Below are positions 39,601 to 46,489 of a DNA stretch of 64,000 nucleotides, piece by piece. Made by a program: the position numbers and the translations under genes. The DNA is from Oceanicola granulosus HTCC2516 (GTDB taxonomy: Bacteria; Pseudomonadota; Alphaproteobacteria; Rhodobacterales; Rhodobacteraceae), in assembly GCF_000153305.1 (NCBI RefSeq), contig NZ_CH724107.1, positions 764,960-828,959 on the forward strand, in the 5' to 3' direction. The notes under the pieces were generated by a model. That model saw only the letters and a program-made list of their open reading frames with translations. It ran no database searches and was not told where the DNA came from. Position 1 is the stretch's first letter; each line of letters opens with the position of its first letter.

Positions 39601-41491
39601 CGTGAGCGGCGTTACCGTCAGCGCGCGCGACGCGCGCGACATCTCCGGCAGCGTCAGTGTCGCGGGGGCGGTCGTGACGCTCGATCCGGCGGCCTTCGAC
39701 GATCTGGGGCAGGGCGAGGCGGTGGTGGTCGACGTCGCCTACACGCTCGGCGATGGCACGGCCTCCGTGCCCGCCAGCGCGACGATCACCGTGGGCGGGC
39801 GCAACGACGCCCCCGTCCTCACCGCGCCCGCCACCGCCGAGGTGCCCGAGAACACCGACGCCGTGGCGACGCTCACGGCGCGCGATGCGGACGGCGACGC
39901 GGTCGGCTACCGGATCAGCGGCGGCGCCGACGCGGCGCTGTTCGAGGTCGACGCGGCGGGCGCGCTCACCTTCGCCGCGGCGCCCGATTTCGAGGTGCCG
40001 CAGGACGCGGACGGCGACAACGTCTACGAGATCGAAGTCGCCGCCGAGGACGGCCGCGACGACGACCGAGCCACCATTCTCGTCACGGTCACCGACGTCG
40101 TCGAAGACGGTGGGCCGATCACGCTGACCGGCGGCGCCGGGCGCGACACGCTCGTCGGCGGCGACGAGCCGAACCTGCTCGAGGGCCTCGGCGGGCGCGA
40201 CGCGCTCATCGGCAACGGCGGCGACGACAGCCTGTTCGGCGGGCGCGGCGACGACGACCTGTTCGGCGGTGCGGGGGACGACCTGCTCGACGGCGGCAGC
40301 GGCGGCGACGATCTCGAGGGCGGGGCGGGGGACGACACGTTCCTGATCCGGGGCTTCGAGGCGCTCAACGACGACTTCGACGGCGGCGACGGGCGCGACA
40401 CGATCCGCGTCGCCGGCAGCGGGCTCGTGATGCTGGGCAAGTTCAGCCCCGACGATGTCGAGGTGCTCGACGGCAACGGGCAGGTGCTGCAGATGTCGTG
40501 GCTGAGCAACAAGCTCGACCTCTCGGGCTTCGAGAGCGTCGAGAACGTCGCCCGCATCCAGGGCTGGTTCGGCAACGACCGCATCACCGGCTCGCAGCAG
40601 GACGACGTGATCGACGGCGGCTTCGGCAAGGACCGCATCGCGGGCGAGGGCGGCGACGACCGGCTCTTCGGCGGCTGGAGCGACGATCGTCTCGAGGGCG
40701 GGGCGGGCGACGACACGCTCGACGGCGGGCGCGGGCGCGACCGGCTCGAGGGCGGGGCGGGCGACGACACGTTCCTGATCCGCGGCACCGAGGCGGCGCG
40801 CGAGCGCATCGACGGCGGCAGCGGCTTCGACGCCATCGAGGTGGTCGCGGGCAGCGGGCGCCTCACCCACGACCGGCTCGTGGTGGACGACGTGGAGCTG
40901 TTCGACGGCAACGGCGCCGAGGTCCGCGGCACGGCGCGGGGTGACAGGATCGACTTCTCCGGCTTCGACACGGTGCGCGAGGTGGCGGTCATCGACGGCT
41001 GGTTCGGCAACGACGACATCATCGGCTCGCGGCAGGGCGACAGCATCGAGGGCGGCTTCGGGCGCGACGAGCTGCGCGGCGAGGGCGGCGACGACCGGAT
41101 CGACGGCGGCTGGAGCGACGACGAGCTGTTCGGCGGCGCGGGCGACGACGTGCTGATCGGCGGGTCGGGCAACGACGAGCTCTGGGGCGGCGCGGACGAC
41201 GATACCTTCGTCTTCAACCGCCTCTACGACATCGGCCGCAGCGCCAGGCGCACCGACGAGATCGGCGATTTCGACCGGGCGGGCGACGACGTGCTCGACC
41301 TGCGCGGCCTCGGGCTGAGCTACATCGACGAGTTCGTCTTCAGCGGCACCCGCGCCGAGGTCCGCGTCAGCGACGAGAAGGGCGGCACGATGGTCGAGAT
41401 CGACAGCGACGGCAACGGCCGGGCCGATCGTTACATCTGGCTCGACAAGGTGCGCATCGGGACGATGGATGCCGACGACTTCCTGCTCTGA
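9029..41491 (+). CDS. Giant RTX / cadherin-like repeat protein, putative type I secreted adhesin (about 10,820 aa)
   Basis: One uninterrupted frame of 32.5 kb. In order: lipase-like N-terminus (residues 1-200), Gly-rich RTX-like segment (about 460-555), FrpC-like self-processing/EF-hand module (1056-1190), a unique region, a huge array of RTX nonapeptides plus haemolysin-type calcium-binding-related units (about 1890-7010), cadherin/Ig-like array 1 (to about 7745), RTX block 2, cadherin-like array 2 (to about 10,365), and a C-terminal RTX block ending in DADDFLL, as expected for a type I secretion signal. It is very rich in Asp and Gly and poor in Lys. There is no Sec signal peptide. ATG 9029 (MALSREL) is chosen because similarity to lipase-like proteins begins there; in-frame ATGs at 8915 and 8975 are alternatives, and none has a strong ribosome binding site. 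It probably acts as a calcium-folded surface or matrix adhesin; cargo and partner are unknown. No secretion ABC transporter lies nearby. Confidence 0.9.
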   Translation: MALSRELLLALFSLDSYNRGADAVVSLSTDALGDATVLPPDPTLAVDWQEAGYYAVAYDTSGIDALADEAVLAFRGTNPTLDPHYYDSPEWLGISDDWSTGSGLPGGSEGRVALALDQFRAVRGTTSDGAVALTGHGLGGGLAGLVATAYGQDALTFDHLPHEHATDELFALAQTDTAVQDRHFDGSAPAAFDGSGVDTLAIQGARLEELRLAAASPAAALLPRTGLLDSTSLGSLPMLVHLQWAAEQGHTDWHLVGDEIWTAFFDTDIAESIAGIDAFTGTGDALTTMQTALAYSALDSGERPFGDTAIWALFDDADELGRLKASGAAWLDELVLTDDGYQTVLQSLADLVVQNAASLAIGDVEDDASARLGILSLPDGATRFDLAALTFGGDTGTAPINLDGLRGAILRQSELSDERIEVATGFASLEALFTELLGVGVTSIASITVLEPGGAPPGAGPGSGPHVIVGTDGADVIDAGGTSQPVVITSGGGGDVVTGGGGGGVITTGGGGDSVTGGGGSEYIYGGGGDDTAVQSEGDDVIFGGDGYDRFELAGEGGHVATIWISPFLQFPFTTREQAEVQLRLEREGYSTLLWEMEEVIFSERADYVHVGTEHVVDSFDEQILIDFGRAPGGGPDDDVLDFIAGIDNFYESLGVFYRNGYVQVAEPALFGGYREAIRDGFAIVKTVDRLLEEEDDTVVPDMVGFTGLDSVYLTDADDRFAITGDDAGTISGTGEIYGRDGDDVIFISDIAAGDLTVDGGAGDDILIVSGGEGVTVAGGLGRDVIINSTPDGILYGDTPTGTVVNADGTVTPVGDGPENGDLFYFAPGTKIMDPQKHDVLSYYGIPLTGGDASASSVSFLLGARTGSKHVLDAVANSFTYFALVSTAAENGLMRTFFDTWLPNIVYVAEEDGRFIVANTTDLLFRVATGLALPDEVAYGEDLTFNTRGVLEVNDFDLTTSDNFDIPWKEDLGGFASVDDSLNDNVGDFGMLFNFPNVFSTIMGGLGAAAELVRATPAGVGAFFQAYDAIMLADAANWMLGAAIRSAKALDWVDGEDPLIIDLDGDGIETIAPNQAQVFFDFDNDLFAEASSWLNADDGFLVRDLNDNGRIDNASEMFGTQTGDGFDDLGAHDDTGDGAITSADAIWSQLRIWRDLDGDAETDAGELFTLDELGILSLSLATDPLDITQPSGVQLFDTAEVAFADGTVTRAYESIFETFETYTKYAGEAGRAPWLANLAVDNKGYGSMTDLSVAIANDIAFGQIVADVGASMTEPDFLALRDQIGPVLSYWGQTLERTRELTPVLVHEDAEGKVTLADYGIYVEDETGGYWTLNSGAPVRDGGGAVIDRPSLSDLLAQSAGAGETWQLEQTWSPALRGAPVAHRGEAPYLMRIVDDRAVIDDWGIEQPDGSWQLASGRAITDASGALIARPTVADILALPREAGQEWRVEEIGHNPLADLDVEHIGVRVTDGIVVDYTVELTDQDGTFHVWARNLDRALELQFKTGDSREFQLRNYAVDLDTLDEVGSRDESAYRVELLTPGQFHFATSLGGYDFHPEMLSATLDNTTGLIDYRVTADGDYTLSTETYESVIAPMIELIGANFQQYVLISRRLAVRLALQDGLKDFAPDLEYDPELDVFQPTSGRGLFPMFEAIFAAAPGSNADDAVVDYLINWNAILTQVYPDYQPADPKFFFDSTVAIDQASVFQMALAAYEAHPLDIDVPTLANAFSVDERRLVEHAPADTEVRGHEGVNFFYLTGGDQTVVGSYDADTQAFDPEEVQIDVYFIGADAGDDVIYDRDLGDQDQLRFTSLRSDEVRAVRDGEDLYLYYNDGANHVLLRDQFLGERNALLGNGERSQTGVDEIVFADSAVWDRQRMAFNVVDFERAAGDFNDAYYGSGSGDVMFGGLGNDYLSGGAGGDTYIFRIGDGQDVIDDVGGFSFGPVQAGLDFLMFRGEITEDTIRLTRDGASTDVLITILDSAGNETGDSVLLVNQFGGLRLNLGGFAEAIGTDEGLDFVAPNQIEKIVFERGGMLSFSELVDRVLENARTDGDDAIYGVLNDNTLDGGAGDDYLTGQSGFDTYIFGRGYGRDVIEDKDFASALFGPKDDLLQFTDDIRWTDLDFLRDGSSDTLTLRISGTEDEAILPDFLEEILLVGYLNLIEEIEFSDGTTWSYLKLLQHYVDIARTDGNDTIYGFETISDRLDGGLGDDRLEGQSAGDTYVFAAGYGSDTVFDSAGADKIEFVGLTSEDVEFSRTALDLIMTIKGTSDRIVLENQYVRAGQQAHAVELFQFTDRSLDYTDFNPEDLDLVGTAAGETITGSNFGELLDGQAGDDTLIGGDGGDIYRFDIGYGQDVIVDTRVRAAWNDRKGIVVREDDVVELGASITRDNVVFTKDGNDLVVSVAEHADTLRIRNQFLDLDNGVERFDFASDGSFMLISDVEELLQIEGGNRGDNVIVGNPTAPNVLDGRQGDDRLVGGSAADTYAFGADYDFDRIEEAVDADGVIDRVQFGASVTRDALRITRAGDDLVIDLGNGTDVLTIAGGLADTRVEEFRFADGTVLTLDEIIDRMLTGTERDEELLGLDNRDDTLSSGAGSDAMEGGDGDDSYLWGYGDGLDSIRDTAGIDRLVFGAGVSPATVTFDAIGDDLVIRLAATDERLAVLGGLGDRPVELFVFDDGTELTLAEVERIIRDGRDTGGQDTVETAALPDGLAVNPGGGHDLVVLGEGGFVVVTGESGIDRVQMAPGAGDALVSLPQWDPTRVSVRRASAEGDDLVLGFQSGGAQLIVVGALGGGAVPRLRFASGEEWGAAELVQAYVDSQIGPGDDIVRGSDRDDVIEGRGGDDQLRGDRGDDVYRFTIGDGQDVIEDIAGTDRLELVGYRPEDVRVERLAADRDDLILTFAGSDDAVIIRGAALESVVFSYGTSWSRDALLDLVNATGSDGDDLLTGTPGSEVYRPGFGNDHVVDGLGDDVYTFARGDGQDRIESAGGADGFGAVLFGAGIALEDVTAKRDAEGNLILLIAGGDDRLTLVDPAADPDAIVGTLRFADGRTLEVADLARALPATDGDDHVIVPSGAPSDPEPATNLFGRAGNDTLETGRGADVLDGGLGNDLLQGHSGGDTYVFGHGDGQDVIADVEELSASAVDTLRFEAGILPGHVVVLSTGPSDLVIGLAGREERLTLRGFFDGGGKDKLIERFVFATGETWTLDDILARAVTGSAADEVIDVGTAHGFELTLTGGRGDDTLAGGVGDSTYLFAPGDGADVVVESGSFTFSTNVVEFGAGFDAADLVAVRAGDDLLLRFVGHEDQLTIRDHFATTARPIDLFQFASGPGLTAATVEAALVSEAAAQRALHPSTPDHDPFTDPLFAMGQGGSGIGGGSGGGSAPADLPRTLTASDGVVDVFELFVPLEDPGTALTTVTGFETGDLGDVLDIRLAAGLAGEVVVRQEGADSYVYFVDEGTTSLDAARMLVRLVDTDMTALTSANFNGAPFGTTASQTITGTNDPGTLTGGWGDDTLDGGHAADTLTGGPGDDSLEGGRGSDLYLFEAGFGQDRIRDLGLTSFYSPLDVVEFGEGLALADLRVESTGTSLILTFAGRTDRLVVEETLSHDRSRIETYRFADGQELSHAEMLARATAPDESDQTLHGGFDGETLDGGGGNDSLFAGSGDDVITGGPGNDWLRGGFGNDTYSFASGFGQDTISDDGRTNNSPTDAVIFGAGLSAADLRVRTDGSDLVLTFAGTEDRLVVENTFNSGNYRLESYVFFDGTTLTHAQVAALAWLADDTDQQLIGDYDGNLLEGGGGNDSLFGGNGDDTLEGGVGNDYLQGGFGNDVYGFEAGFGRDLIWDDGRTANSPADVVEFGAGLSLADLEVTATPQDLILTFAGRDDRLTLSRTVDRLSDRIELVRFADGYELTHDDLLALAWVPSDADQTFTGGSSSETLSGGGGNDSLSGLDGEDTLTGGPGNDVLSGGDRNDVYRFEVGFGQDIVSDDGWSTRSGADVLSFGPGFSADDLEARADGADLVVSFSGRDERVTIARALEHSDFIVETLLFDDGTTVAFADLLARVQAGTAGDDLLPGTQAGDSLAGLAGDDTLTGNNGDDDLDGGAGDDTLTGGAGADTLTGGAGNDSLTGDDGADTLTGGAGDDSLTGGRHDDTYLFAPGFGHDSLLEHDGSSSWSGNDTVVFDGILSTEVTVYIDGDDLVLATDAGDELRLVDTVAGGAARVETVSFADGTSWSHANMIAAARPYAERPLGLVQQGDPANNLLEGGPGDDTINGLATASRMLGEGGNDTLTGGGGNDTLSGQGGSDVYSFAAGFGRDILDDGGANTGDGSGNHDIVRFDATVAPADVVVEETAGGDLVLRLSATGDRLTIVGGAAVDPATGGIDAVHLSDGTIWDHAALLARAVPPAGGQDITAPTGVVDDSLTGAGGDDDIRGVGGQDTLAGLGGNDDLYGGDGDDVLEGGAGNDGLYGGPGSDTYKFSLGFGQDRLSDGDNGEAARVDRVEFDGTLSSSDLRVYTDGGMLFLTFAGTDDVLWVFHGGESGEEGAPSDDPFTEVVFSAEARTYTFAEILVLAAPLPRAEQSGDVADETLAGGDGADVISGLGGDDSLSGGAGNDSLDGGPGADILAPGLGRDRLEGGPGADTFLLEDGFDYVFLEAPLFYDTTIDILSLTHLAAADVVVGESPDYYLQIARASGEGRVVLDYDLQVEVRLSDATWSMDDLWAMADVTGRDGISDFAGSDEPEIGGGTRDDTLYASFYGATTLSGLEGADQLYGRDNDDVLIGGAGHDLLDGGEGDDTYIFEAAFGHDVLVLSRYDTDLDVVVFGTGIAPADVTVGLAGDNLLLLLDGGAHSIELRPSHGDVVTPLAEVRFADGTIWDGATLAGMASAAPAPLTGTASDDTLTGTDAWERLSGGDGDDVLSGGSGNDSLFGGNGDDSLTGGGGDDALSDDGGGATYLFSAGFGQDTITHRLDPAAPGVIVFDATVSPGDISVSGGGEFDDITLHFANGADRLTILSWGPDDASYGIDRVDFHDGTSWTAADLAAMAADAGGVSLEGDNPPVPEGGAGDDTITGSDGDNRLAGHGGNDSLVGLRGRDTLVGGAGDDTLDGGRDADIYEFSAGFGQDLITNTGWTSASDEVVFDATIDPADLIVEEAADGSGDMVLRIAGTSDRITIEGAADDDHIGAVRFADGTRWDWDALIARMVPAAGETVETSLGDDTILGTADSDLLDGLAGNDVLQGGAGRDTLIGGAGNDDLAGGTGRDILTDADGDDVYRYALGDGIDRITDLAGFDRLLFGAGIVPSDVTVSGRDGADLVLRLADGGRIELIGALGDAAQAIEEVAFADGTVWTRADLIGFATAGTDAVQRLHGSDLGDSIDAGGGDDSVFGGLGDDSLSGGSGMDRLEGGAGDDTLAAGPGGGTLLGGADDDTYRFAASDGQVIVEDSAGTDRIEMDAGLAPADVSVHPSGDDLVLRVDGTEARLVLRGARADATAEIEQVVFADGTVWTPATLRALAAANGGDAQSIESDATGETIDAGAGDDTLTDLGGDDSFSGGTGDDSIEGGAGDDTLAGGPGDDTLSDASGDDVYHFAAGDGQDRIEDLAGLDRIELGAGIAAADVRVSQQGGSDIVLHLPGEERITLAGALSDPDRAIEEVRLFSGVSWTFADILAAALAGSEARDEITGTGAGETLAGLGGDDSLDGQGGDDTLFGGAGSDELVGGDGNDLLEGGAGLDSLEGGAGDDIYRFDAGDGQDIIDDASGLDRLEFGPGIAPGDVDVGKTETDLILRLPGEERVTIRDAFGSGVIETVAFADGTLWSAADLRARATAGTAGDDSYSGTEGDDTLIGLGGDDSLFGLGGDDSLSGGADDDLLEGGDGADELSGGPGFDSLAGGLGDDLYLFARGDGVDDIDVPGDGSADVLRIAGYGLDEVRFSRTGIDAADLTIRFADSTDRLTLRGAFADSTSLAEIVIADSLATLTLAEIAARVAPDLGIDGSLHYGDDTANTLTGGALADYFDGGDGADTMFGGGGDDIFGDLLTDTASDSYTGGAGRDVYRFLPSFDLPADIAEDVITDFVAGDDGDIVRLATSTPNPFETGRLRLRQDGADAVVDLFADDGSSRSVLRLAGVSAGDLTPANFGGVALERAVGGISDGADGSEIGGGPLADLIFGNGGGDILRGFGGDDSLAGGADDDSLFGGFGADLLSGDAGHDDLKGGGGDDVLSGGAGDDTLFGGDDEAEFAGNDVFSGGLGDDTLFGGTGNDTYVFGADDGTDRITDAGGDDRISFAAGVAPEDVSVRQAGHDLVLRVVGGTTRIVLVDALAGGTSIETVAFDDGTAWTWDDLLDASMLGTDGDDSLALVDGLTLDGAGGNDSLTGGDGGETLVGGPGDDVLKGGLGDDVYRFALGDGQDRIEDVAGANVLLFGPGILPDDVRVVPGRATLVLEIAGTGDRVDLGVAPAAGIGFEVRFEDDATIWQAADLVALALASTDGDDVRFGSADGETLAGGAGDDRLVGLGGDDDLAGGAGVDLLEGGEGDDTYRFGPGDGQDRIADAGGAADVLALGAGIGPDDVRVSQSSDGSALILHIGTTGERIRIEDALGAGRIETVRFEGGPDWSVADLIARVPSNLDDRIFGDDIGETIVGGLGDDRVSGRGGDDTYLFARGDGRDILRDDANSPADVLEISGYAASEVRFVRLGSQGVDLAIQFEGTDDQIIVASGLSEGAGIETIILTDDATTYSIAGIAALLVDAQASDGDDEVYGTDGDDTLAGGPGDDLLAGGDGDDLYLYARGDGDDRIDALGRGASVVRLADHDVADLRGAVRAGPGSDDLAVTFATTGDRLVLVDALGAANGARGSLTLQFADGTLWDRAAMRARALEDIQGDGADNVEGFDGDDIITLSAGDDSASGGEGSDTYRFAAGAGDDRIRDGGTSGTDRIELIGLSAADTSVSRLFRGSETVLLEFAGIDDSLMVLDALSETGGGVEQIVFGDDGTTWTRDTLLALLDNAAPVANDDGFFAVTTGEELVIQLGDILGNDFDADDDPLRLVEVDATPDGTAAIDADGNVTFTSATGFTGATVIRYRVTDERNGFAEAAINVNVRPVAEARDDTGFTVEEDGFLSIRVERLLSNDVDGDRMIVGQVFDAVGGTVSLSSDGDIGFTPDADHNGPASFAYAANTLEGGRAEAMVFIDVTPVNDAPEARDDGGFSTDEGIALSLSPALLTGNDTDIDGDALALVSVQSSADLFVEVDGDGRVVVTPRTDFFGTATFGYTVADPGGATDSGTVTVTVNAVNSAPDARDDRFEQTQAGEPIREDNPIVLSLARLTENDSDDDGDTLTLVSVSAALGGSARLLDNQTVLFTPTRDFNGEARFTYTVGDGQGGFDSATATIVYAPVNDHPVARDDSYTSEQLPILHGQQDTVMAIPVLELLKNDYDVEGFAVTFETATGGINGDVAVDNGTIYFTPDPGFFGIASFGYSVTDPEGAVDGAEVTMYFEGVADTPPVAVRDTIYVPEDIPTSISLATLLANDLDADAEDVLQIDAFRPATAQDVFKFGADAAFKVNGTIENGAPGELLFTPDIDATVSSGFVYRLTDNANGTSEGYVDIVIVPSNDDPTVIDDPGFVTPFDIPLVIRAADLLFNDFDIEQADVDGDGVRDHDLDDPDRPRPTFVGVDAIYDPLELARGNRVEVGSFEVVSFRGEDFLIARFAPGFTGPVTIQYRIADEEGLEDVGFAYATVSDYYGGELTGSPLIDVIEGNALSETIHGYRADDWVRALGGDDTILTDAGDDLIEAGAGDDIIDAGDGADDIFGGDGFDTVRFTGSNTGVRADLATVIGQGGYAQGDFYESVEALEGSAFSDTLGGDAGDNWLSGVDGHDELTGRAGDDTLLGGAGDDTLDGGAGGDALFGGAGDDTARYETSAAGVVISLLDGTATGGDAAGDVLVGIENLVGTDHADSLTGDDGGNALFGGRGDDALTGGDGDDLLAGGRGADILSGGAGTDTADYTLSLGGISIDLAAGTASGGDAEGDTLSGIEIIQGSFHDDSLTGDAADNTFRGSRGADTMAGGDGIDTADYAFADEAVAVNLATGQGTAGEAAGDVLSGIERLVGSFHADTFDGSAGDDIFDGRFGDDLLRGAGGSDDYVFGHDSGADTITEIGAADDLDRLVLTAGLLPKDVSVLRAGDDLLVEIERDDGFLIDTVTVTDHFLGTGTGIEQIVFADGTIWSRADIDDALRIGRFNAADDIQRLGIEDEPLLIDPAELMANDAEAGVEDLDLVSVQGAVAGSVEITPAGMIRFLGAQDHFGDAFFAYTVRDPQGRESTARVEVNLAPVNDAPVANDDPLVYGVEDEPLRIRIENLLANDYDVDGDAEQEGLRIVSATPLLRTDGGELRPYKDPDYDGSATDATWRLDGAYIELLSRPDHFGFAGFRYVLADNDGAEDTADVEIYFAPVNDAPRIRDGRTWAKLEETTNFTVDQLMAKVYDIEGDAFSFVGLHVGADGNASHNGVETFDAASGIISFTPFQLGAASIAFDVIDARGAEATLEFAIQVRPQNLDPNARDDRGLRMLEDEVLVIDPASLLANDTDPDDDPVLFAGLYPFAENGKVRLNDDGMIEFAVISDYNGTASFEYNVIDGRGGTDSATAYITVLPDNHAPELRNDVISALEDGPQYVIPAEAFGNDRDFDGDVLFFEDALLLGEIVGRFLSPDFTVEAKAGNNGPLPNWLFFDAASWTFSGTMPADQSADVEVAVFVTDPTADAVHAFRFTFTSEDADDLAAGLSVEDEVMGGFVLRAPYEWQLDADADGIAALGIADGSFSAARLGGRPLPEWLDFDATTRQLSASGFEADGDPVRVQVVFTPDALPDLPGNRYRSTEGGFTLEFVIDPADLAAELAAINAVLAGAPGQGADVLGIDLTGHGGLSAARESQAPLDSWLSFDAATLGFSGMPPSAYVGAVPVRIDVAAGGGLPAMSIITEAVVDETFTVDPEVAGVSVSHQSERIDLATPADYTGAIALHYLANDGKAAISEAPASIVVNVLPTRELPEPGEDLQTLFEGGEVAFAIADLLANDRDDDGDALRVLALGTPANGALTITLTEVEIAPPATIAPLPGGTWSATLADGSPLPDWMVLDSASGTITATVPLDVLGDHEIAFTNSTDTDSRTGNVTQRLDGNAGATATYRPDPAFAGTDTLTYTVTDDAEGSVEGQIALEVASLLDPPVAETDRFDVDEDSLIVLTPAQLLANDYDVDGDPIRFLGVSDPVNGTVTFDGAEITFTPTPNFDGTASFTYSVTDDTHGDSTGTVRLDVVSTNVAPVAVADRFDTVEDTPFEFTVDQLVANDTDADGDTLSFRSLQGEVAGGRLLELPDGRYQFVPDENVNGPVSFRYTVTDGRRSDVGTVTFDIAAVNDAPIANPDGHFLGGQDTPFAIDFADLLFNDRDIEGHSFEIVEVFDGDNGTVVRDGDTAVFTGRKGYFGDGGFHYRVTDSEGATATGYASVLVLPLFDVPVAVSDAGYEVLEDGFIDIDPVELMANDDIPLGSEVTFLGLTGPGVTLLDDGLYRVAPEADFFGTLTLRYALTNETGFEVPTTVSIEVIGTPDAPVAVDDALTLLEDTPLTIFTTELTSNDYDPDRDGIALTRIVETSGIEVELLGDGQLRITPGEDATGTAFFTYELEDSTGLGATARVDVTVEGLNDAPVIADLPPLAGVEDTAIAITLPPGAITDPDGDALVVELRGPGGTPLPGWLTFDAESLSLTGTPPADFHGAVALELSVSDGLATVLRPLTLDVAAVNDAPVIGALPELTSDEDTAIAHTIPADVATDVDGDSLTLSLEGLPEWLAFDGTALTGTPPQHFNGDLALTLVVDDGTTTTSAPLALTVSSVNDAPVIGTLPPLAGTEDTPLSITFPGDAVSDPDGDPLQIEITGLPGWLAFDGTTLTGTPPADVHGDIELTLDVSDGTETVSRDATLTIAPVNDAPVFGALPDFSGTEDTALSIDLAGIATDVDGDAVTLSVLGRPDWLGFGNDTLSGTPDADFNGPIELTLQATDGTETVSRDVTLTIAPVNDAPVFGALPDFSGTEDTALSIDLASIATDVDGDAVALAVLGLPGWLSFDGSTLSGTPPQDMNGDVALTLQASDGTVSVEQPVTLTIAAVNDAPVAGAIAVGTDEDAGPITVDLLSGALDVDNDALSVSGVTVSARDARDISGSVSVAGAVVTLDPAAFDDLGQGEAVVVDVAYTLGDGTASVPASATITVGGRNDAPVLTAPATAEVPENTDAVATLTARDADGDAVGYRISGGADAALFEVDAAGALTFAAAPDFEVPQDADGDNVYEIEVAAEDGRDDDRATILVTVTDVVEDGGPITLTGGAGRDTLVGGDEPNLLEGLGGRDALIGNGGDDSLFGGRGDDDLFGGAGDDLLDGGSGGDDLEGGAGDDTFLIRGFEALNDDFDGGDGRDTIRVAGSGLVMLGKFSPDDVEVLDGNGQVLQMSWLSNKLDLSGFESVENVARIQGWFGNDRITGSQQDDVIDGGFGKDRIAGEGGDDRLFGGWSDDRLEGGAGDDTLDGGRGRDRLEGGAGDDTFLIRGTEAARERIDGGSGFDAIEVVAGSGRLTHDRLVVDDVELFDGNGAEVRGTARGDRIDFSGFDTVREVAVIDGWFGNDDIIGSRQGDSIEGGFGRDELRGEGGDDRIDGGWSDDELFGGAGDDVLIGGSGNDELWGGADDDTFVFNRLYDIGRSARRTDEIGDFDRAGDDVLDLRGLGLSYIDEFVFSGTRAEVRVSDEKGGTMVEIDSDGNGRADRYIWLDKVRIGTMDADDFLL
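10410..10692 (+). repeat. Glycine-rich RTX-like segment
   Basis: Part of the giant protein. It begins with [15 protein letters not shown], passes through short Gly-only runs separated by VIT/SVT triplets, and ends with [10 protein letters not shown]. The runs resemble degenerate calcium-binding nonapeptides in which the Asp positions have been lost. It separates the pseudo-lipase region from the self-processing module. Confidence 0.55.
12194..12600 (+). other. FrpC-like self-processing module with EF-hand-type loops
   Basis: Within the giant protein, D1057-P1058 (GAC CCG at 12197-12202) opens [14 protein letters not shown], the same arrangement as the calcium-induced Asp-Pro autocleavage site of meningococcal FrpC. 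Further acidic loops follow: [34 protein letters not shown] and [15 protein letters not shown], ending with [11 protein letters not shown]. In FrpC the new Asp end can couple to a lysine. Cleavage here is predicted, not shown; it would release the pseudo-lipase part. Confidence 0.65.
14700..30054 (+). repeat. RTX nonapeptide plus haemolysin-related repeat array (about 33 units)
   Basis: Each unit of roughly 155 residues has a run of GGxGxDxLxG nonapeptides, a stretch like DTYxFxxGxGxDxI, a beta-rich segment ending in LTIxxxL, and a closing IExVxFADGTxWtxxdL motif. This is typical of haemolysin-type calcium-binding-related domains. I counted about 33 closing motifs. Units differ enough in sequence to keep the array stable. 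It is interrupted near 19080-19560 and near 27200-27480 by different linker segments (for example [17 protein letters not shown] and [17 protein letters not shown]). Confidence 0.85.
30055..32265 (+). repeat. Cadherin/Ig-like tandem array 1 (about 7 domains)
   Basis: Seven domains of about 100 residues begin with variants of NDAPxARDD and contain LLxNDxDxDGD and FxGxAxFxYxVxD motifs. These are the features of the Big_9/cadherin_5 type repeats common in bacterial giant adhesins. The array lies between the main RTX array and RTX block 2, and probably forms an extended calcium-stiffened rod. Confidence 0.8.
32266..33735 (+). repeat. RTX block 2
   Basis: Short RTX block inside the giant protein with GDDxLxGGxGDD nonapeptides and three units of the form [28 protein letters not shown]. 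It closes with one more [16 protein letters not shown] motif. It separates the two cadherin-like arrays. Confidence 0.8.
38901..39054 (+). repeat. Direct repeat copy A (recently duplicated domain segment)
   Basis: A 154-base segment nearly identical to 39171-39324, offset by exactly 270 bases (90 codons); by eye I count 5 mismatches. It covers the end of one dystroglycan-type unit and the start of the next ([12 protein letters not shown]). Confidence 0.85.
39171..39324 (+). repeat. Direct repeat copy B
   Basis: Second copy of the 154-base segment at 38901-39054. The in-frame 270-base spacing equals one adhesin domain, as expected for a recent unequal-crossover duplication. Confidence 0.85.
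40129..41491 (+). repeat. C-terminal RTX block and secretion signal
   Basis: Dense GGxGxDxL nonapeptides, then two copies of a 144-residue module. The modules begin DDTFLIRG at 40331 and 40763, each containing WFGNDxIxGS, GGFGxDxxxGEGGDDRxxGGWSDD and a DGNGxExx-type line. A third start (DDTFVFNR, 41198) leads into the last 100 residues, which hold [18 protein letters not shown] and end DADDFLL, consistent with a type I secretion signal. Confidence 0.75.
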
Positions 41492-41510
41492 GCCAGGCGC
41501 GCCCGCGCCC

Positions 41511-42998
41511 ATGCGCGTCGTCATCCTCGGCGGCGGCACGGCGGGCTGGATGGCGGCGGCGGCGCTGTCGCGCTACTTCGGCGACCGCCTGAGCGTGACT
41601 CTGGTGGAGAGCGACGCGATCGGCACCGTCGGCGTCGGCGAGGCGACGATCCCGCAGCTGCGGCTGTTTCACGAGGGGCTCGGCATCGACGAGGCCGATT
41701 TCCTGCGCGCCACCGGCGGCACGATCAAGCTGGGGATCGAGTTCATCGGCTGGCAGCGCGAGGGCACGCGCTATTTCCACGGCTTCGGCGATGTCGGGCG
41801 CAAGATCGCGCTGGCGCCGTTTCACCAGTACTGGCTGCGCTACAACGCCGAGGGCGGGGAGCTGCCGCTCGAGGCGTTCAGCGTCAACGCCGAGGCCGCG
41901 CGGCGCGGGCTCTACGGCGTGCGGCCGGGCGCGGCGGCGGCACGGCTGCCGGCTTCAGCCTACCATTTCGACGCCACCCGCTACGCCGCCTTCCTGCGCC
42001 GCTTCGCCGAGGCCCACGGCGTGGTGCGCCGCGAGGGGCGGGTGCGCGCGCCGGAGCTGACGGCGTCGGGCGACATCGCGGCGCTGGTGCTCGAGAGCGG
42101 CGCGCGCCTCTCGGGCGACCTGTTCCTCGATTGCAGCGGCTTTCGCGCCCTCCTGATCGAGGAGGCGCTGGGAGCGGGCTGGGAGGACTGGTCGCACTGG
42201 CTGCCCTGCGACCGGGCACTGGCGGTGGCCTCGGCCGGCGACGGCAGGCTCGACCCCTTCACCCGCGCCAGCGCGCGGGCGGCGGGCTGGCAGTGGCGGA
42301 TCCCGCTCCAGCACCGGACGGGCAACGGCCACGTCTATGCCAGCGCCTTCACCACCGACGACGCCGCTCACGACGCGCTGATGACGACGCTGCCCGGCGA
42401 GGCGCAGGGGGAGTCGCGCCCGCTGCGCTTCACCACCGGGCGGCGGCGCGCCTTCTGGCGGCGCAACTGCATCGCGCTGGGGCTGGCGAGCGGCTTCCTG
42501 GAGCCGCTCGAATCGACGTCGATCTACCTGGTGCAGTCCGGTATCGCGCGGCTGCTGGCGCTGTTTCCCCCGCCGGGCGGCGACGCCACGGCGCTGCGGG
42601 CGCAGTACAACCGGCAGATGGCGTTCGACTTCGCCCTGACCCGCGACTTCCTGATCCTGCACTACCACCTGACCGAGCGGCCCGGCGCGCTCTGGGAGCA
42701 TTGCCGCACCATGGCGCTGCCCGACAGCCTGGCCGAGAAGATCGCGTTGTTCGCCGAGCGGGGCGAGATCGTGCGGTTCAACGGCGAGCTGTTCGACGTG
42801 CCGAGCTGGCTGCAGGTGATGTGGGGGCAGGGGCTGCGCCCGGCGCGGCATCACCCGCTCGTCGACGCCGCGCGCCCCGCCGATCTCGCGCGCTACATCG
42901 ACGACACCGCGCGCGACGTGGCCGCCCGGCTCGCGCCGCTCGACAGCCACGCAGCCTTCATCGCCCGCCGCGCCGCCGCCCCCGCGCCGGCGCTCTAG
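41511..42998 (+). CDS. Flavin-dependent (tryptophan-type) halogenase family protein
   Basis: 495 residues. The N-terminal FAD site GGGTAGWMAA (7-16) is characteristic of the family. VGEATIPQL follows, and K73 in TIKLGIEFIGW aligns by eye with the catalytic lysine (K79) of PrnA. The halogenase WxWxIP motif is present as WQWRIP, and the conserved LEPLEST motif as well. All expected hallmarks are therefore intact, unlike simple monooxygenases, which lack WxWxIP. It starts 19 bases after the giant RTX gene on the same strand, so the two are likely co-transcribed. The substrate is unknown: it may act on free tryptophan or another aromatic, or possibly on the neighbouring protein. The ATG at 41511 is chosen because it begins the FAD strand; the frame extends upstream into the end of the RTX gene. 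Confidence 0.85.
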   Translation: MRVVILGGGTAGWMAAAALSRYFGDRLSVTLVESDAIGTVGVGEATIPQLRLFHEGLGIDEADFLRATGGTIKLGIEFIGWQREGTRYFHGFGDVGRKIALAPFHQYWLRYNAEGGELPLEAFSVNAEAARRGLYGVRPGAAAARLPASAYHFDATRYAAFLRRFAEAHGVVRREGRVRAPELTASGDIAALVLESGARLSGDLFLDCSGFRALLIEEALGAGWEDWSHWLPCDRALAVASAGDGRLDPFTRASARAAGWQWRIPLQHRTGNGHVYASAFTTDDAAHDALMTTLPGEAQGESRPLRFTTGRRRAFWRRNCIALGLASGFLEPLESTSIYLVQSGIARLLALFPPPGGDATALRAQYNRQMAFDFALTRDFLILHYHLTERPGALWEHCRTMALPDSLAEKIALFAERGEIVRFNGELFDVPSWLQVMWGQGLRPARHHPLVDAARPADLARYIDDTARDVAARLAPLDSHAAFIARRAAAPAPAL

Positions 42999-43558
42999 CC
43001 GCCGGCCGGGGCGGGCGCCGCTTCGTCGGTCCTGCGCGCGCCCATCTTCTGCAGCGTCTCGGTGTCGATCAGCCGGGTCATCAGCGGATGCAGCCGCAGG
43101 TCGCCCTCCTTCACCACCTTGCGGAAGTTGGCGACGACCGTGGCGATGGTCGCGCGGTCGGAGGCGATGACGTCGAACAGCCAGTTGATGTCGCCGCTGT
43201 TCCACTCGTCGGGCTTGAGCCGCACCGGGAAGACGCCGTTGGCGATCTGCTCGCGGATGCGGCCGTCGACCTCCTCCGAGACGCTCGCCCAGATCGCGAA
43301 GCCGCTCATGTCGGCGGCCGGGTCGTCCTGGGGCTGGTCGCGGTAGGCGATGGCGATGCGGTCCTTCAGCATCGGGTCGAGCACCAGGTGCTGCAGGTCG
43401 CCGAGCATCTGGCTGCGGTAGCGCGGCACCATCATCATCGCCATGACGATCTTACCGAAATTCTCGCGCAGGGTGGAGCGCAGGGAGGCGATCTTGCCGG
43501 CGATCTCTGGGTCCATCTGCGCGGGCGGCTGGGTGCCGTTGGTCTGGGTGTCGCTCAT
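42995..43558 (-). CDS. HlyC/RtxC-type toxin-activating lysine acyltransferase (divergent)
   Basis: 187 residues. HlyC-family enzymes transfer fatty acyl groups from acyl-ACP to internal lysines of RTX proteins in the cytoplasm. Conserved blocks can be aligned by eye: FGKIVMAMMMVPRYR with HlyC's GHVSWLWASSPLHR, FAIWASVSEEVD with YCSWANLSLENE, and EWNSGDINWLFDVIA with DWTSGDRKWFIDWIA. The catalytic Asp (D92 of HlyC) is kept as D129, but the catalytic His23 position reads Tyr47, and Ser20 reads Val44. The start at 43558 gives the normal family size; a start at 43702 would add an implausible signal-like extension to a cytoplasmic enzyme. It is convergent with the halogenase and overlaps its stop. 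Confidence 0.75.
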   Translation of the reverse strand: MSDTQTNGTQPPAQMDPEIAGKIASLRSTLRENFGKIVMAMMMVPRYRSQMLGDLQHLVLDPMLKDRIAIAYRDQPQDDPAADMSGFAIWASVSEEVDGRIREQIANGVFPVRLKPDEWNSGDINWLFDVIASDRATIATVVANFRKVVKEGDLRLHPLMTRLIDTETLQKMGARRTDEAAPAPAGG

Positions 43559-43863
43559 CGGTGCAATGTCTCTCTTGAAATACGTCGTGAGGCCAGTTGC
43601 GCATGCGGGCGGCGCACCGGTCAAGGCGCAGAAAATCGGCGCGGTAACGATGATGAGACTGCTGACCCGGCGGAAAGTGTGGTAGGATCGGAGGCAGCGC
43701 ATGGTTTGCCAGGCGCTGAAGTCAAGGAAGCCGGCCTGACGGCGCGCAGATTATTGCCGGAATATTGGAACCGGCAGCGGCCGCGGGGGTTTCCACGTCA
43801 CGAACGGCGAACTCTCGGCGGATCAGTCACCGCCAGTCGAGCAGAAGAGAGGGTCGGTCACGC
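43559..43863. other. Upstream region of the acyltransferase gene
   Basis: About 300 bases without a convincing gene. It holds an inverted repeat TGCCGG-N10-CCGGCA (43755-43776) around an AT-rich centre AATATTGGAA, which could be an operator for the minus-strand acyltransferase. A TTGAC-type -35 can be drawn on the minus strand but without a good -10. Confidence 0.35.
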
Positions 43864-43887
43864 GAAAAAGGCGCCCGATGGGCGCCC
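43864..43887 (-). terminator. Rho-independent terminator of the DUF882 gene
   Basis: On the minus strand GGCGCCC-ATC-GGGCGCC (43886-43870) is followed by TTTTT (43869-43865). It lies 26 bases after the stop of the DUF882 peptidase gene. Confidence 0.85.
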
Positions 43888-43912
43888 AGTTCGAGATGGA
43901 TCGGCGGGGTCT

Positions 43913-44479
43913 TTAGCTTCCCCAGCTGCGCACCGCGCCGCAATCCATGTGAACGAAGTTGGAGCCGGAGTAGCGGCCGACGCCACCGGCGCGGCAGGCT
44001 GCGGCGGCTTGCGCCATCTGGCTGACCGAGCGCGACGACAGTCGCAGGTCGGCCGCCTGGCCCTGCAGATGGAGGGAGTTCTTCGCGACGCCCGACGAAT
44101 TGCTGCGCAGCATCGCGTTGGTCTGCGGCGAACGGTAGCCGGAGATCAGGGTGTACGGCTCGGACACATCCATGAGGTTGTGCGCGGCCGTCGCGATATC
44201 GATGGTGCGGGTGTCGATCGGGGCGACCTGGCCGTTGCGCCAGTCGCGCATGAAGTGGTTCACCTCCTGCAGCGCGTCGGCGATGTACTGGCCGTCGATC
44301 CAGTAGATCATGTCGATCTGCTCGCCGGTGCGGCCGTTGTACATGCGCAGGCGGCGGACGTCGCCGGAGCCGCGCAGGAAGCCAGCGGCTGCCGAGTAGG
44401 TGGGTGCTGCGGAGATTGCGGTCGCTGCGAACGCGCGCAGCAGGCCACGCCGAGTTAAGCTCGCGGTTTTGTCAGTCAT
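43913..44479 (-). CDS. DUF882/YcbK-like M15-fold murein peptidase, Tat-type signal
   Basis: 188 residues. The N-terminus TRRGLLRAFAATAISAAP is a twin-arginine-type export signal. The catalytic domain shows SGYRSPQTN, the zinc-binding SLHLQGQAADL (His and Asp) and FVHMDCG (His), the peptidase M15/DUF882 pattern. E. coli YcbK/MepK of this family cleaves 3-3 peptidoglycan crosslinks. Its neighbour across a shared divergent promoter region is an L,D-transpeptidase, the enzyme that makes such crosslinks, as in the E. coli ycbB-ycbK pair. A terminator follows its stop. Confidence 0.88.
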   Translation of the reverse strand: MTDKTASLTRRGLLRAFAATAISAAPTYSAAAGFLRGSGDVRRLRMYNGRTGEQIDMIYWIDGQYIADALQEVNHFMRDWRNGQVAPIDTRTIDIATAAHNLMDVSEPYTLISGYRSPQTNAMLRSNSSGVAKNSLHLQGQAADLRLSSRSVSQMAQAAAACRAGGVGRYSGSNFVHMDCGAVRSWGS

Positions 44480-44811
44480 GTGGTGCGCCTGTCCCGTCGC
44501 TTACCTGTTTGCCCACGTTTGCCGCAGGCGTTTCTGCCATCTCATCCCCAGATGCACAGCCTCTATGCCACACCCGACCACGATTCTGAACCCGGTCTTA
44601 CACCGCGGTTCCTTAAGATCGACTGAATCGGCGGGAATTTGCGCAGCAACAACCAGACCCGCCGATTGTGGCCCCGGAGCAACCCCTCCCGAGAGATCGC
44701 GCTTTTTGCGGACCCGCTCAAATGGTGCGGCGTTGGGATCCTCAATATGTTCAACAAAAGCCGGCCCTCGCGGGGGCGGTGTTCCTGCTGCCTATCCCGG
44801 AGTTTCCGTAG
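44480..44811. other. Divergent promoter region between DUF882 peptidase and L,D-transpeptidase genes
   Basis: 332 bases without a gene. A perfect 10-bp inverted repeat, AATCGGCGGG (44626-44635) and CCCGCCGATT (44658-44667), sits near the middle with a 22-base spacer. It could be a shared operator for the two peptidoglycan genes or a hairpin in the leader of the plus-strand mRNA. Confidence 0.45.
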
Positions 44812-46464
44812 ATGAAGTCGCCGTCCGTAATCCGCACCCTCTCCGCCGCCCTCGCCGCGACGATCCTGACCGCCGCCGCCGTGCCCGAGGCCCGCGCGCA
44901 GGCGACGGGGCTGCAGGCCAGCGGCACCCAGATGATCGGCGCCGAGACGATCCGGCTCACGGCGTTCCGCCAGGCCGTCGCCGAGCGCGCCGCGCGCGAC
45001 GAGACCCTCGCCGCCTTTTACCGCGCGCGCGACTTCGAAGGCATCTGGTCGGGCGAGGAGGCGGCGGAGCGCCGCAGCGCCTTCGTCACCGCGCTGGCGA
45101 TGGCGCCGGCGCACGGGCTGCCCGCGTCGCGCTACGATCCCGACGTGGTGCGCGCGCTGCTGACCAATGCCCGCACGCCCCGTGAGCAGGGCCAGGCCGA
45201 AGTCGAGCTCAGCCGCTACTTCCTCGCCTTCGCGCGCGACCTGCAATCGGGCGTGCTCGACCCCGGCGAAGTGATCCCGCTCATCAAGCGCGAAGTTCTC
45301 TACATGGACCCGCTCGAGGTGCTGAAGGGCTTCGCAGACGGCAATCCGATGGGCTACCTGCGCGCCCTCGCGCCGACCTCGCCCGAGTACCAGCGCCTGC
45401 TGCGCGCCCGCATGGAGATGCAGCGGCAGCTCAACGCCGGCGGCTACGGCCCCACCGTCTCCGCCAGTCTCGAGCGCGGCGCCACCGGCGAGCAGGTCGT
45501 CGCACTGCGTGACAGGCTGACCGCGATGGGCTTCCTCGCGCCGAGCGTGTCGATGGAATTCGACGCCGCCCTCGAGGCCGCCGTGCGCCGCTTCCAGGTC
45601 TCGGTCGGCCTCACCGCCGACGGCGTCGTCGGCGGCGCCACGCTCGACGCGATCAACGTGCCCCTCGAAGAGCGGCTCAGGATGGTGCTCGTGGCGATGG
45701 AGCGCGAGCGCTGGATGAACAACCTCGAGCGCGGCCAGCGGCACATCTGGGTCAATCTCGTCGACTACACCGCCGCCGTCGTCGACGAGGGCCACGTCAC
45801 CTTCCGCACCAAGTCCGTCATCGGTGCGGGCGACGCCGACCGCCAGACGCCCGAGTTCTCCGACGTCATGGACCACATGGTCATCAACCCGAGCTGGTAC
45901 GTGCCGCGCTCGATCACGGTCAACGAGTACCTCCCGTCGCTGCGCCGCAACCGCAACGCCGTCAGCCACCTGCAGGTGATCGACCGCAACGGCCGCGTCG
46001 TGAACCGGAATTCGGTGAACTTCTCCCAGTACAACGCGCGCACCTTCCCCTACTCGATGCGCCAGCCGCCGGGCAGCAGCAACGCGCTCGGGCAGGTCAA
46101 GTTCATGTTCCCCAACCGCTACAACATCTACCTGCACGACACGCCCTCGCAGCACCTGTTCAGCGAGACCGTGCGCACCTTCAGCCACGGCTGCATCCGC
46201 CTCGACGATCCCTACGAGTTCGCCCACGCGCTGCTCGCGGCGCAGGAGGACGATCCGGTCGGCTTCTTCCAGACCCGCCTCGACAGCGGCAACGAGACCC
46301 GGGTGAACCTCGAGACGCCGGTGCCGGTGCACCTCGTCTACCGCACCGCCTTCACCACCGCCGACGGCGTGGTGAACTTCCGGCCCGACGCCTATGGACG
46401 CGACGGCCGGATCTGGGACGCGCTGGCGGCGGCAGGGGTGGCCGTGGGCGCGGCGGGGTTGTAA
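44812..46464 (+). CDS. L,D-transpeptidase (YcbB/LdtD-like)
   Basis: 550 residues. A Sec signal peptide (to about residue 27, ending ARAQA) directs it to the periplasm. A peptidoglycan-binding segment lies near residue 220-285 (RGATGEQVVALRDRL, FQVSVGLTADGVVGGATL). The YkuD catalytic domain carries the motif FSHGCIRLDDP with catalytic Cys461. The length and order of domains match YcbB-type enzymes, which form 3-3 crosslinks in peptidoglycan. The opposing hydrolase gene (DUF882) is divergent next door. LpxD follows 25 bases downstream on the same strand. Confidence 0.92.
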   Translation: MKSPSVIRTLSAALAATILTAAAVPEARAQATGLQASGTQMIGAETIRLTAFRQAVAERAARDETLAAFYRARDFEGIWSGEEAAERRSAFVTALAMAPAHGLPASRYDPDVVRALLTNARTPREQGQAEVELSRYFLAFARDLQSGVLDPGEVIPLIKREVLYMDPLEVLKGFADGNPMGYLRALAPTSPEYQRLLRARMEMQRQLNAGGYGPTVSASLERGATGEQVVALRDRLTAMGFLAPSVSMEFDAALEAAVRRFQVSVGLTADGVVGGATLDAINVPLEERLRMVLVAMERERWMNNLERGQRHIWVNLVDYTAAVVDEGHVTFRTKSVIGAGDADRQTPEFSDVMDHMVINPSWYVPRSITVNEYLPSLRRNRNAVSHLQVIDRNGRVVNRNSVNFSQYNARTFPYSMRQPPGSSNALGQVKFMFPNRYNIYLHDTPSQHLFSETVRTFSHGCIRLDDPYEFAHALLAAQEDDPVGFFQTRLDSGNETRVNLETPVPVHLVYRTAFTTADGVVNFRPDAYGRDGRIWDALAAAGVAVGAAGL

Positions 46465-46489
46465 TGCGGGGCTCGAAAGGGGCCCGCTT

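Larger units (their letters stand above)
33750..40110 (+). repeat. Cadherin/Ig-like tandem array 2, with dystroglycan-type (He_PIG/CADG) domains
   Basis: About a dozen NDAPVAxDD...LLxNDxDxDGD domains are followed by six or so dystroglycan-cadherin-type units. The latter have the pattern NDAPVIGxLPxLxGxEDTAxSI, DxDGDxLxLxLxGLPxWLxFDGxxLxGTPP and a VSDGT end. A true cadherin-like unit ([19 protein letters not shown]) closes the array. Three extra LPxWLxFDAxTxxxSG modules occur near 35150-35950. Confidence 0.8.

Noticed and set aside
26009..41539. Open frame of over 5,000 codons on the minus strand, opposite the giant gene
   Set aside because: The sense strand is dominated by GAC, GGC, CTC and GTC codons, whose complement in this frame gives only Val, Ala, Glu, Asp and His codons and no stops. 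The translation is low-complexity and has no fold motifs.
43559..43702. Longer start for the acyltransferase, adding a signal-like N-terminus
   Set aside because: HlyC-type enzymes are cytoplasmic and about 170 residues; the start at 43558 gives the right size, and the extra residues show no family similarity.
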